Positions 35,214-44,413 of a stretch of 64,000 bases of DNA are shown here, one piece after another. Source of the stretch: Pirellulales bacterium (GTDB lineage Bacteria; Planctomycetota; Planctomycetia; Pirellulales; JAEUIK01). The notes beneath the pieces are model-generated. The model was not told the DNA's origin and made no database searches. It was given only the letters and a program-made list of their open reading frames with translations. Position 1 is the stretch's first letter. Every line of letters starts with the position of its first letter. The translations under genes and the position numbers were made by a program. The stretch spans positions 44,375 through 108,374 of the forward strand of contig JAHBXR010000023.1 of assembly GCA_019636335.1 (NCBI GenBank). The letters run 5' to 3'.

Positions 35214-35540
35214 GGTCTACTCCCAAGCTTCGTGATTCGCGATTACTGAAGGAACGATTCCATCCGACGGTCGCGCCGCGGCCAGTGCAGCTTGACGACG
35301 AACACGCTGGTATTGTAGCTGCCGAGATCGCCGCCGTCGTCGAAGGTCCAGGGAGTACCTCGTCGAAATGCGGCCCGCCGGCAGTCGAGGAGACCCAGGC
35401 ACGACGATCGTTGGTGCAAAAGGCTCGCAGGCCGTAGCGATGGTGGCCGCCATCGCCAGGCTCGGCACGCCGGCGAAGGGCAGATATACTGGCCCGACGG
35501 GAAGCCGTCGGCAGTCACTCACGATAGGAGTATTTGGCGG
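35214..35540. other. Divergent intergenic region
   Basis: The 327 bp separate the glycosidase (-) and the CBM9-like gene (+). No gene or strong hairpin is seen. Both promoters should lie here; no specific operator could be identified by eye. Confidence 0.4.
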
Positions 35541-37232
35541 ATGAGCCTCATGCGGAAGTTTGCAGTCCTGGCCCTCTTGTTCCTCGGCATGAGCATCGCC
35601 CGACTCGGTGAGACATCGGCGGCTGATCCGGTGCGCCCCTTGGCGTCTTCGATCGCGCGCAGCGTGGTTTTCGAGCTGACCTTTGACAACCACGACCTGG
35701 TCTGGCTCGGCGATCCCGCTTCCCCTACCACCTCGGTACACGTCCGGGCCGGCGCGCGTCCCCTGGCCACCGATTTGTGCGTCACGACGATGGCCGAAAA
35801 CCACGCCCAGGCAGGCCGCCGCTATCTCCGCGAGGCCCGCATTACAAGCGACGGCAAAGAACGCACGGTGCGTGCCTTTACCACGCAGCGCGAAGTGACC
35901 ATTGGTACGATCGACGCGCAAGGCCGGTTCCTGCCGAACGACTCCTACCTGCAGAACAAGAACCTGCTGCCGAGTTGGCCGCAAGACGTCTCGGCCCTCG
36001 AGTACGATGCGGAAGAAAACGCACTGTACTACACGCTCGAAGGGGGCGGTCCGGCGATCCGCGAAACGCTCGATTTCCTGCCTCTCGACCTGCGAGACGG
36101 CAACGGACGTCCCATCGCGGGCGAATACTCGATCGCGTACGAGCCCGCCGAAAGCGACGACCGCAGCGCGGCGCCGGTGGTGACACTGAACTTCGAGCAC
36201 GCTGGTAAGTCGATTCCGCTGGCCACGGCCACGCTGCCCCAGGCCTTTCGGCGCGACGATCTGCAGTTGGAGTCGTACGACAACGCATCGGGCACCTATC
36301 TGCCCGAAACGGCCTACCGTCCGGGGGGCGAGCGCGACGCAACCGCCCAACCGAGCGCCACGCTTTCTGTCGCGGGCAAGTTCACCGCGGCCATCAATGC
36401 CGGCGGACCCAACCTGGTTTTCAAGGCGGGGCAGGCCGATCGCTCGATCGCACTCCGCCGTCCGAAGATCGAGATCGACGGCAACTTCGACGACTGGCGC
36501 AACGTGGCCGGCATCGACGACCAGCGTGGAGACGTTGTGCCCTATCTCGAGTACGTGCCCGACGTCGACCTGCTGGAGTTCAAAGTGGCCCACGACGACG
36601 AGCACCTCTATCTCTATGCCCGCGTGGCGGGGCAGGTCGGTCGCACGCACCCCCACGGCGGGCGGGCGTACTTCTATGCCTATATGGACGTCGACCAGAA
36701 TCCCGAGACCGGCTTCCTGCCCACCCGCGACGACGACTGCTACTACGGCGTCGACATCGGCGACGATTGCGAGGTGCAGTTCGAGTTCGTCGACAACAAG
36801 TTCCGCAAGACCTTTTACGGCTTCTGCGGTATCGGCGGCAACGAGAACGTGCTCAAGCAGCAGGTGACGCTCGGCAAGAGCATCTACGGCCGGCTGGACG
36901 AGCAGGGCAACGAACGCCCGAACTATAAGGCAGAATATACGTTCCGCGCTGGCAAGACCGAGATTACCGAAGATCTCAAGCTCGGTACGAGCGACTCGAT
37001 CCTGCTGGCGATCTCGCCCGACGGGCGCGAGGTGGAGGTCGTTTCTTCCTTGGCCGGCTTCCTGAAGGATCCCCAGGGAAAGCCCACCGTGCAACTTGGC
37101 CAAACGATCGATATCGCGGCCGGCATGGAGAGCGACAGCAAGGCCTATCCCGGCAAGACACGTTGGGGCGCCGACAGCACGCCGGCGATTCGCGGTTATC
37201 GCCTCGAACCGAACTCGACAGCCAGTCCCTAG
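35541..37232 (+). CDS. Secreted protein with CBM9-like domain
   Basis: The 563-aa product has a signal peptide (about residues 1-28, LALLFLGMSIARLGETSAA). The first half is a beta-rich region of no recognised family. From about residue 310 a CBM9-like fold is seen: IEIDGNFDDWRNVAGIDDQR, then DLLEFKVAHDDEHLYLYARV and AYMDVDQNPETGFLP. Such domains bind carbohydrate or act as sensory domains in secreted enzymes. The preceding divergent gene encodes a glycosidase, so a polysaccharide-related role is plausible. No catalytic residues are evident. Confidence 0.78.
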   Translation: MSLMRKFAVLALLFLGMSIARLGETSAADPVRPLASSIARSVVFELTFDNHDLVWLGDPASPTTSVHVRAGARPLATDLCVTTMAENHAQAGRRYLREARITSDGKERTVRAFTTQREVTIGTIDAQGRFLPNDSYLQNKNLLPSWPQDVSALEYDAEENALYYTLEGGGPAIRETLDFLPLDLRDGNGRPIAGEYSIAYEPAESDDRSAAPVVTLNFEHAGKSIPLATATLPQAFRRDDLQLESYDNASGTYLPETAYRPGGERDATAQPSATLSVAGKFTAAINAGGPNLVFKAGQADRSIALRRPKIEIDGNFDDWRNVAGIDDQRGDVVPYLEYVPDVDLLEFKVAHDDEHLYLYARVAGQVGRTHPHGGRAYFYAYMDVDQNPETGFLPTRDDDCYYGVDIGDDCEVQFEFVDNKFRKTFYGFCGIGGNENVLKQQVTLGKSIYGRLDEQGNERPNYKAEYTFRAGKTEITEDLKLGTSDSILLAISPDGREVEVVSSLAGFLKDPQGKPTVQLGQTIDIAAGMESDSKAYPGKTRWGADSTPAIRGYRLEPNSTASP

Positions 37233-37408
37233 GCTGACGGATAGCACCTATTCGATGCTTCTCGTGCAGGGCTTATTGAACCGCAACGCGGCACACGACA
37301 AGATAACGTTGAGACTCGCGTGAATGCTCGACCGTCGTGTTGCCGACGGTCGCCGCGCGGGGCGAGGGTCCGCTGCTCGAACACTGAGCAGCCCGAAAGG
37401 AGTTCATC

Positions 37409-38050
37409 ATGGCCGGAGTCGACCGTCTGGTGCAGCGCATCCGCGACGAGTTTTCAGCCAGCGAAGCAAGCATCAAGCAATTCCAGCAACAGCAAACCGA
37501 TCTGCACCAGGCGCGTGAGAAGCGCGAGGAGCAGCTCGAACAACTGTTTGGCCAGTTGACCGACGTCTGGCGTCCGCGTCTCGAGGCGTTGGCCAAGGAA
37601 TTCGGCGATCGCCTGCAAGTGCAGCCGGCGGTAAACCGCGGACGTCGTCAGGCGACCTTCGAGGTGAAATCTCCTGTCGCCTCGATCAAGCTGGGCTTCA
37701 CCGCCTCGGGCAATACCGACGTGACCGAGCTGGTGCTGACCTACGATCTCGACATCCTGCCGATCCTGATGGAGTTCGAGCGTCATGCCGAGATCTCTTA
37801 TCCCTTGGATCAGGTCGATCCCGACCAGGTCGCGCAGTGGTTCGACGATCGCATCGTGGGCTTCGTCAAGACTTATCTCGCGCTGCACTCCAACCAGTAC
37901 TACCTCAAGGATTTGATGGTCGAAGATCCCGTCGCGCACGTCAGCTTTCCCAAGTTCGCGGCGGGGGCCACGCGCGAGCGCGGCGGCAAGACGCTGTATT
38001 TCGTCAGCGAGTCGACAGCGGCCGAGTTCGACGCGCAGAACAAGTCGTAA
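37409..38050 (+). CDS. Conserved hypothetical protein (213 aa)
   Basis: I do not recognise the family. A strong AAAGGAG precedes the ATG at 37409. Residues 1-65 form an amphipathic coiled coil rich in Gln/Glu/Arg (for example QQQQTDLHQAREKREEQLEQ). The rest is a compact alpha/beta domain with strands such as QATFEVKSPVASIKLGFTA and TELVLTYDLDILPILMEFE and a conserved-looking YYLKDLMVEDPVAHVSFPKF block. No signal peptide or membrane segment is seen, so it should be cytoplasmic. It lies 72 nt upstream of the PPK2 gene and could be in its operon. Confidence 0.7.
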   Translation: MAGVDRLVQRIRDEFSASEASIKQFQQQQTDLHQAREKREEQLEQLFGQLTDVWRPRLEALAKEFGDRLQVQPAVNRGRRQATFEVKSPVASIKLGFTASGNTDVTELVLTYDLDILPILMEFERHAEISYPLDQVDPDQVAQWFDDRIVGFVKTYLALHSNQYYLKDLMVEDPVAHVSFPKFAAGATRERGGKTLYFVSESTAAEFDAQNKS

Positions 38051-38122
38051 CGCGGTTGTTTCACCGGTTACCGGTCAACGTCCTCCCCTCGTAAGAGTCG
38101 GTCCTTTCGCACGACCGCATCC

Positions 38123-38917
38123 ATGAGCGAACCCACGACGAAGTTGAAGAGGAAGAAGTACGAGAAAGAGCTCCGCAAGCTACAAGCCGAATTGTGCAAG
38201 CTGCAAGAGTGGGTCAAGCACACGGGGCAGCGCATCATCGTGGTCTTCGAGGGGCGCGACGCTGCGGGCAAAGGGGGGACCATTCGCGCCATCACCGAAC
38301 GCGTCAGCCCACGCGTCTTCCGCGCCGTCGCCTTGCCGGCACCGTCGGACCGCGAAAAGACGCAGATGTACATGCAGCGTTACATGGCCCACTTTCCGGC
38401 CGCGGGCGAGATCGTCATCTTCGATCGCAGTTGGTACAACCGCGCCGGCGTGGAGCACGTGATGGGCTTCTGCACGCCCGAACAGCACGCGGGCTTTCTG
38501 GCGAAATGTCCGGAAATCGAGCAGTACGTCGTCGAAAGCGGGATCCGGCTGATCAAGATCTGGCTCGAGGTGAGCGACGAGGAGCAGAAGCGCCGCTTCG
38601 AGGCCCGCATCGACGATCCTTTGCGCCAGTGGAAGCTGAGCCCGATGGATCTCCCCTCGCGAAGCAAGTGGTATCAGTATTCGAGGGCCCGGGACGAAAT
38701 GCTCGCCGCCACCGACACCGCACACGCGCCGTGGTACATTCTCCGTTCAGACGACAAACGACGCGCCCGGTTGAACTGCATCACGCACCTGATCCGCGAG
38801 ATCCCCTACAAGCCCGTGCCGCGTGAAAAGGTCGGTTTGCCCAAACGCTCGAGCAAGGGGCAGTACGACGACGTGGCCTCGATCGCGAAACGCAAGTTCG
38901 TCCGCGAAGTTTACTGA
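38123..38917 (+). CDS. ppk2: Polyphosphate kinase 2
   Basis: PPK2 transfers phosphate between polyphosphate and nucleoside di- or monophosphates. The 264-aa one-domain protein has Walker A as GRDAAGKGG (about residues 44-52), Walker B as IFDRSWYNRAGVE (about 99-111) and the lid region RRFEARIDDPLRQWKLSPMD. The length is that of a single PPK2 domain without fusion. The N-terminus is Lys-rich. Whether it prefers ADP/GDP (class I) or AMP (class II) cannot be decided safely by eye, though the short form is most often class I. Confidence 0.94.
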   Translation: MSEPTTKLKRKKYEKELRKLQAELCKLQEWVKHTGQRIIVVFEGRDAAGKGGTIRAITERVSPRVFRAVALPAPSDREKTQMYMQRYMAHFPAAGEIVIFDRSWYNRAGVEHVMGFCTPEQHAGFLAKCPEIEQYVVESGIRLIKIWLEVSDEEQKRRFEARIDDPLRQWKLSPMDLPSRSKWYQYSRARDEMLAATDTAHAPWYILRSDDKRRARLNCITHLIREIPYKPVPREKVGLPKRSSKGQYDDVASIAKRKFVREVY

Positions 38918-38984
38918 GGACCATCCGAGAAGAGATGACACTCACTTGCCCCAACGGCCCCCCTTTCCGCCGGAGTGCGCTATC

Positions 38985-40238
38985 ATGATTCGACGTCGAC
39001 CCGCGATCGGCCCCGCTGGGAGCGTCGCTGCGCTCGGGCTGATTGCCGTTGTCTTGCCACTGGTCGCGGGCTGCGAAACGGCGGCCGAAGTCGTTTCCCC
39101 GGTGCAAGTGCCCAAGGTCACGGTGGCGCCGGTCATCGAGCATGAGACCATCGACTACGACGAGTACACGGGTCGCACCGAAGCCTCCGCCGCCGTCGAA
39201 ATTCGAGCCCGCGTCTTCGGCTACTTGAAAGATACGTTTTTCAAGGATGGCGACATGGTGCAGGAAGGCCAGCTTCTCTTCACGATCGAGCCCGACGAAT
39301 ACCAGGCCATCCACGAGCAATCGCTGTCGAAGATCGCCGTCTGGGAATCGAAGCTCGAATTGGCGCAGGCGCAGCTCGAACGGCGCAAGGTGCTGCTACC
39401 CAAGGGAGCCATCAGCCAGGAAGAGTTCGAGGAATACGTCGCCACGGTGCGCGAGGCGGAAGCCGCGCTAGCCGCCGCCAAGGCCGACGCCAATAAAACG
39501 TCCATCGATTTGAAGTACACCGAGGTTCACGCTCCCATCAGCGGCCGCATCGATCGAGCTTACGAAACCAAGGGAACGCTACTCACCGGAGGAATCGGCG
39601 CCGGCACGCTGCTTACCAAGATCGTTAGCGAGCAGCCGATGTACGTCTACTTCGACGTCGACGAGCGCTCGCTCCTGCGCTACATGCGCGAGCGGAAAAG
39701 CACGAAAGAAACGGCCCCCGGCAGCCTGAGAGAACTGGGCGTGCCCTGCTACGTGCAACTGGCCGACGAAACGGACTTTCCGCACCAGGGGGAACTCGAT
39801 TTCGCCGATAGCGAGGTCAACACCAGCACGGGCACGGCCCGCGTACGCGGCGTGTTTCCAAACGAAGATCGCTCGCTCGTCAGCGGGCTCTATGTTCGCG
39901 TGCGCGTGCCGGCGAGCGAGCGTTACCAGGCCATGCTGATTCCCGAGCGGGCGCTCGCCACCGATCAAGACATCAAGTACGTGTACGTGGTCGGCCAGGA
40001 GGGCATCGCCACGCGGCGCAACGTCGAACTGGGGGCCCAGCGCGGCGATCTGCGGATCATCACCGCGGGGCTCGAACCTGGCGAGCAAGTCATCGTCAAG
40101 GGGTTACAGCGCGTGCGGCCGGGCCAGAAGGTCGAAGCCGAGACGGAGACCACCGCGGCCTCGTCCGCGGTGGCCGTTGAACCCGCGGCAACGAACGAGC
40201 GCGCCACCGAACCGCCCGCCCCGGCAGAGGAGCGGTAA
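38985..40238 (+). CDS. RND efflux periplasmic adaptor lipoprotein
   Basis: The 417-aa protein is a membrane-fusion adaptor of an RND pump. The signal peptide ends in the lipobox LVAGC (about residues 25-29). The lipoyl halves are seen in RARVFGYLKDTFFKDGDMV and EVHAPISGRIDRAYETKGTL, with a coiled-coil hairpin between them (about 100-155), and the membrane-proximal barrel near LIPERALATDQDIKYVYVVG. A CGGAG 9 nt before the ATG at 38985 supports this start; the open frame extending back to 38823 overlaps the PPK2 gene. The pump gene begins 5 nt downstream. Confidence 0.93.
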   Translation: MIRRRPAIGPAGSVAALGLIAVVLPLVAGCETAAEVVSPVQVPKVTVAPVIEHETIDYDEYTGRTEASAAVEIRARVFGYLKDTFFKDGDMVQEGQLLFTIEPDEYQAIHEQSLSKIAVWESKLELAQAQLERRKVLLPKGAISQEEFEEYVATVREAEAALAAAKADANKTSIDLKYTEVHAPISGRIDRAYETKGTLLTGGIGAGTLLTKIVSEQPMYVYFDVDERSLLRYMRERKSTKETAPGSLRELGVPCYVQLADETDFPHQGELDFADSEVNTSTGTARVRGVFPNEDRSLVSGLYVRVRVPASERYQAMLIPERALATDQDIKYVYVVGQEGIATRRNVELGAQRGDLRIITAGLEPGEQVIVKGLQRVRPGQKVEAETETTAASSAVAVEPAATNERATEPPAPAEER

Positions 40239-40243
40239 TCGGC

Positions 40244-43200
40244 ATGGCCAGCTTCTTTATCTCGCGGCCGATCTTTGCCGCGGTCATCTCGATCATCATC
40301 ACGCTCGCCGGCGGCATCGCCGTGATGTTGCTGCCGGTGGCGCAGTACCCCGAGATCACGCCCCCCACGGTGCAGGTGAGCTGCACTTATCCCGGCGCGA
40401 ATGCCAAAGTCGTGGCCGAGACGGTCGCCGCCCCGATCGAGCAACAGGTGATCGGCGTCGAGAACATGCTCTACATGAGCTCGCAGAGCACGAACGACGG
40501 CGGTTACAACCTGACCGTGACGTTCGAGGTAGGCACGAATCTCGACATGGCGCAGGTGCTCGTGCAGAACCGCGTCAACCTGGCACTGCCCACCCTCCCT
40601 TCTGAAGTCAAGCAGACGGGCGTCAGCGTCAAGAAGAAGTCGCCCAGCATCTTGCTGGTGGTGAATCTGATCTCGCCGACGGGCAAATACGATCAGCTCT
40701 ACCTGAGCAATTTCGCCACGATCCGCCTGCGCGACGAACTGGCCCAGGTAAAGGGGGTCGGCGACGTTACGTTCCTCGGACAACTCGACTACAGCATGCG
40801 GGCCTGGCTCGATCCGAATCGCATGGCCGCGCGCAATCTGGCTGCCAGCGATGTCGTCCAGGCGCTGCGCGAACAGAACGTGCAAGTCGCGGCCGGCGCC
40901 TTGGGCCGCCCGCCCGTGCCGACGGGGCAGGCGTTTCAATACACGCTGAGCACCATGGGTCGGCTCGTCGATCCCGAGCAGTTCGCCGACATCGTGTTGA
41001 AAACCGGCGAGGATGGACAGGTCACGCGGCTGCGCGACGTCGTCAGCGATCAACGCATCGCTCCCGACGGCCGCACGGTCGGCGGCATTCAACTCGGCGC
41101 CAAGAACGAAGACACCTCGTGTACGCTCGACGGTCAACCGTCGGTCGGGTTGGGGATCTTCCAGCTCCCGGGCTCGAACGCGCTGCAAACGGCCGAAGGC
41201 ATTCGCCTCCGCATGGAAGAGCTGAAACGCACCTTCCCCCCCGATGTCGACTATGCGATCGTCTACGACACGACCCCCTTCATCAACGAGTCGATCGCCG
41301 AGGTGTTCAAGGCGCTGCGCGACGCGATCATCCTCGTAGCGCTCGTGGTGCTGATGTTCTTGCAGTCATGGCGGGCCACGCTGATTCCACTCATTGCCGT
41401 ACCCGTGGCCATCGTCGGCACGTTCGCCGTCATGCTCGGTTTGGGCTTCAGCCTGAACAATCTCTCGTTGTTTGGGCTGGTGCTGGCCATCGGCATCGTC
41501 GTCGACGACGCCATCGTGGTGGTCGAGGCGGTCGAACATCACCTCGAACATGGCATGCCGCCGAAGCAAGCCGCCCTCAAGGCCATGAGCGAAGTGTCCG
41601 GCCCGATCGTGGCCATCTCACTCGTGTTGATGTGCGTCTTTATTCCCTGTGCGTTCATCACGGGTATCACGGGGCAATTCTTCCGGCAATTCGCCCTGAC
41701 GATCGCCGTGTCGACCTTCTTCTCGGCGGTGAATTCGCTCACGCTCAGCCCAGCCTTGTGCGCCCTGCTCCTGCGAGCCAAGCACGAGCAACGCGATCCG
41801 CTCACCCGCTTGTTGAACCTCGTACTGGGCTGGTTCTTCCGCCTCTTCAACACCGGCTTCAACAAGACGGCCGATCTCTACTCGCGCGGCGTGGGGCTGC
41901 TGTTGCGCGGAAGCGCGATCGTGCTGCTCGTTTACGCGGGGCTGTTGTTTCTCACGTATCTGAGCTTTACCCGAGTGCCCACCGGTTTCATCCCGCCCCA
42001 AGACAAGGGCTATCTTCTCGTCGACGTGCGCCTGCCCGACTCCGCTTCGCTCGAGCGCACGCAGGCCGTGATGGCGCAGGTCGACAAAATCGCACGGGGG
42101 GAGGGAACTCCGGGCAATCACACAGCACACGACGCGCACGACGGCCATCAAGCAGCCGGCGGGGGCATTCCTGGCATTGCCCACACGATCGTGATCTCGG
42201 GCCAGTCGTTCGTGCAGAACGCGATCGGCTCGAACTACGGCTCGATTTACGTCATTCTCGACGAATTTCACCATCGCCACGGCGCCGACATGCATGCCGA
42301 CGCGATCGCGGCGCAACTGCGCGACGCCTGCTACCGCGAGGTGCAAGAGGCCTCGGTGGCGGTCTTCGGCGCGCCGGCCGTCGATGGCTTGGGCAATGCC
42401 GGCGGTTTCAAGCTGATGGTCCGCGACGTCGGAGACCTCGGGCTCGACCTGCTGCAAGAGACCTCCGAAGATCTCGCTGCCGAAGGCAACCAGCAGCCAG
42501 GCATCGTCGGCATGTACACGGCCTTCCGCGCGCGGACGCCACAGATGTACGTCGACGTCGACCGCGAACGCTGCAAGCAGATGGGAGTCGCGCTCGACGA
42601 AATCTTCCTCACGCTGCAGCTTTACCTGGGGGGCTACTATACGAACGACTTCAATCAATTCGGCCGTACCTGGCAGGTGAACCTGCAGAGCGATCCTGAT
42701 TTCCGACTCACGCCCGAACAAGTTCGCCAATTGAAGGTTCGCAACGCCCAAGGCGAAATGGTCCCCTTGGGAAGCGTCGTCCACATCAGCGACACGGGGG
42801 GCCCGGCGATGGTCGTCCGCTACAACGGCGTCACGGCAGCGGCGGTCAACGGGGGCTCGCTGCCCGGCGTCAGTTCGGGCACCGTCATCAAGACCATCGA
42901 ACGCATTGCCGAACAGGTCTTGCCGCAGGGCATGAATTTTCAATGGACCGAGTTGACCCTGCTGCAGATTCTGGCGGGCAATACGGCCATCGTCGTGTTC
43001 GGCCTGGCCGTGGTGCTCGTCTTTCTGGTGCTGGCCGCGCAGTATGAAAGTCTCAGCCTCCCCTTTGCCGTGATCCTGGTCGTGCCGATGTGCCTGCTCT
43101 GCTCGATCGTGGGGGTGGCCATGGCCGGCATGGATATCAACATCTTCGTGCAGATCGGCTTCGTGGTATTGGTCGGTCTGGCTAGCAAGAACGCGATCCT

Positions 43201-43588
43201 GATCGTTGAGTTCGCCAAGGAGAAGACGGCCCAGGGGGTGGCGGCGGCCGACGCGACGGTCGAAGCCTGCCGCTTGCGCCTGCGACCGATCATCATGACG
43301 TCGCTCGCTTTCATCCTGGGCGTGGTCCCCTTGGCGTTGGCCGTGGGTGCCGGCGCCGAGATGCGCCGAGCGCTCGGCATCGCTGTCTTTTCCGGCATGT
43401 TGGGGGTCACCCTGTTCGGCATCCTGCTGACCCCGGTGTTCTTCTACATCGTGGTGCGTCTCGTCGGCACGAAGTCGTCCGCTCAAAGCGATACCGATCC
43501 TCACGCCTCGGTCGCCATCGTTGAGCCAACCGCGGGCAATGGAGAAATGACCGGCACTTCCCCTTCGTCCACAATCCCTGCTCCTTGA
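40244..43588 (+). CDS. RND multidrug efflux pump inner-membrane subunit (AcrB/MexB-like)
   Basis: The 1114-aa product is an HAE1-type RND transporter, slightly longer than the usual 1040. It starts ASFFISRPIFAAVISIIITL and has two six-helix halves with periplasmic loops. Proton-relay residues are present: the DD pair in GIVVDDAIVVVEAVEHH, the Lys in VGLASKNAILIVEFAKE and the Arg in LRPIIMTSLAFILGVVPLAL. A His-rich stretch (about residues 622-645, HTAHDAHDGHQ) is inserted in the second periplasmic loop. A GAGGAG just upstream and 5-nt spacing tie it to the adaptor gene. The outer-membrane TolC-like partner is not in the window. Confidence 0.96.
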   Translation: MASFFISRPIFAAVISIIITLAGGIAVMLLPVAQYPEITPPTVQVSCTYPGANAKVVAETVAAPIEQQVIGVENMLYMSSQSTNDGGYNLTVTFEVGTNLDMAQVLVQNRVNLALPTLPSEVKQTGVSVKKKSPSILLVVNLISPTGKYDQLYLSNFATIRLRDELAQVKGVGDVTFLGQLDYSMRAWLDPNRMAARNLAASDVVQALREQNVQVAAGALGRPPVPTGQAFQYTLSTMGRLVDPEQFADIVLKTGEDGQVTRLRDVVSDQRIAPDGRTVGGIQLGAKNEDTSCTLDGQPSVGLGIFQLPGSNALQTAEGIRLRMEELKRTFPPDVDYAIVYDTTPFINESIAEVFKALRDAIILVALVVLMFLQSWRATLIPLIAVPVAIVGTFAVMLGLGFSLNNLSLFGLVLAIGIVVDDAIVVVEAVEHHLEHGMPPKQAALKAMSEVSGPIVAISLVLMCVFIPCAFITGITGQFFRQFALTIAVSTFFSAVNSLTLSPALCALLLRAKHEQRDPLTRLLNLVLGWFFRLFNTGFNKTADLYSRGVGLLLRGSAIVLLVYAGLLFLTYLSFTRVPTGFIPPQDKGYLLVDVRLPDSASLERTQAVMAQVDKIARGEGTPGNHTAHDAHDGHQAAGGGIPGIAHTIVISGQSFVQNAIGSNYGSIYVILDEFHHRHGADMHADAIAAQLRDACYREVQEASVAVFGAPAVDGLGNAGGFKLMVRDVGDLGLDLLQETSEDLAAEGNQQPGIVGMYTAFRARTPQMYVDVDRERCKQMGVALDEIFLTLQLYLGGYYTNDFNQFGRTWQVNLQSDPDFRLTPEQVRQLKVRNAQGEMVPLGSVVHISDTGGPAMVVRYNGVTAAAVNGGSLPGVSSGTVIKTIERIAEQVLPQGMNFQWTELTLLQILAGNTAIVVFGLAVVLVFLVLAAQYESLSLPFAVILVVPMCLLCSIVGVAMAGMDINIFVQIGFVVLVGLASKNAILIVEFAKEKTAQGVAAADATVEACRLRLRPIIMTSLAFILGVVPLALAVGAGAEMRRALGIAVFSGMLGVTLFGILLTPVFFYIVVRLVGTKSSAQSDTDPHASVAIVEPTAGNGEMTGTSPSSTIPAP

Positions 43589-43614
43589 TTCACCGCGAGC
43601 AAGAAAGTCTCCCA

Positions 43615-43863
43615 ATGAAATTCATGGTGGAATTGAAGCTGAAGCCGGGCGGCAAGAACAAGTTGCTCGAGGCGTTCGATCTGCGCGGGCCAAATCGCTA
43701 TCCGGGCGTGAGCTTTCGCGATGCGTGGATCGACACGCGTTCCGAGTTGATGTTCATCCTGGGAGAGAGCAACGAGGAATCGCTCGTGGCTCAGGCCTGC
43801 GAGACCTGGCGGGAGCATGGCGAATTCACCATCCACCCGGTAATCTCGGTCGATCAGGTGTAA
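43615..43863 (+). CDS. DUF3303-like small protein
   Basis: The 82-aa product from the ATG at 43615 (MKFMVELKLKPGGKNKLLEA) resembles small DUF3303-type ferredoxin-fold dimers (GRFP/EVR-type, ending FTIHPVISVDQV). It starts 26 nt after the RND pump gene and is probably in its operon. The Trp-containing GVSFRDAWIDTRSELMFILG strand-helix block is typical for the family. Its function is unknown. Confidence 0.75.
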   Translation: MKFMVELKLKPGGKNKLLEAFDLRGPNRYPGVSFRDAWIDTRSELMFILGESNEESLVAQACETWREHGEFTIHPVISVDQV

Positions 43864-44015
43864 GCGCGCCTTGGCCGGTGCGCGGATTTGACCCTGCCTT
43901 TTGCCGTCGGCCGATTGACCGAGAATGAACGAAGTCCCGGCCGGGCTGGTTGTGCCTGCTCACCGGGCGCGGTTCATACGGGTGTCTTCGTCCGTTGCGA
44001 GACAAGCGAGGTCAT

Positions 44016-44394
44016 CTAGTGCCTTGTCAGAGCCAAAAGTTCGGGTGCCTGGTCCTCGCATCGCGAGCGCGTGGAACTTGGGAACCCGAAAAACAGGGTT
44101 TCACGCTGCCCTAGGGGGTAGCACCGACGAGTTTCCGCAGATGGCGGTGAAACTTTTCTCGCGCAAGTCGGAAGCTCGTCGGTGTCGCGCAGCGACAAGA
44201 GGTTCGTTTCGACCGGACCGACGTTGTGGCGAGGCTGTGCTGCTGAAAGGTGCCTGCCCGATCGACCCTCTTGTTGCTGCGCAACACCGACGACGGTGCG
44301 ACTCGAGTCTGTTGTCGTGCGCGACGTCGCGCCGCACCATCGTCGGTGCCACCCGGCTGGGGAACCCGAACTTCTGGTTTTGGCAATGCACTAG
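44016..44394. mobile_element. 379-bp long-inverted-repeat (MITE-like) element
   Basis: The segment begins CTAGTGC and ends GCACTAG. Its two halves are imperfect inverted copies of each other: the terminal ~32 nt pair (44016-44047 with about 44361-44394), GCACCGACGA at 44121-44130 pairs with 44340-44349, and 29 nt at 44174-44202 pair with 44266-44294. The centre is near 44234. No open frame has a recognisable translation, so it is non-autonomous. It lies between the convergent DUF3303 and SUMF1-fusion genes, 19 nt from the latter's stop. A palindromic CTAG at both ends could be part of the repeat or a target duplication. The whole unit could fold into one long hairpin. I know of no matching named element. 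Confidence 0.6.
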
Positions 44395-44413
44395 CAGTCG
44401 AAAAACTCAACTG

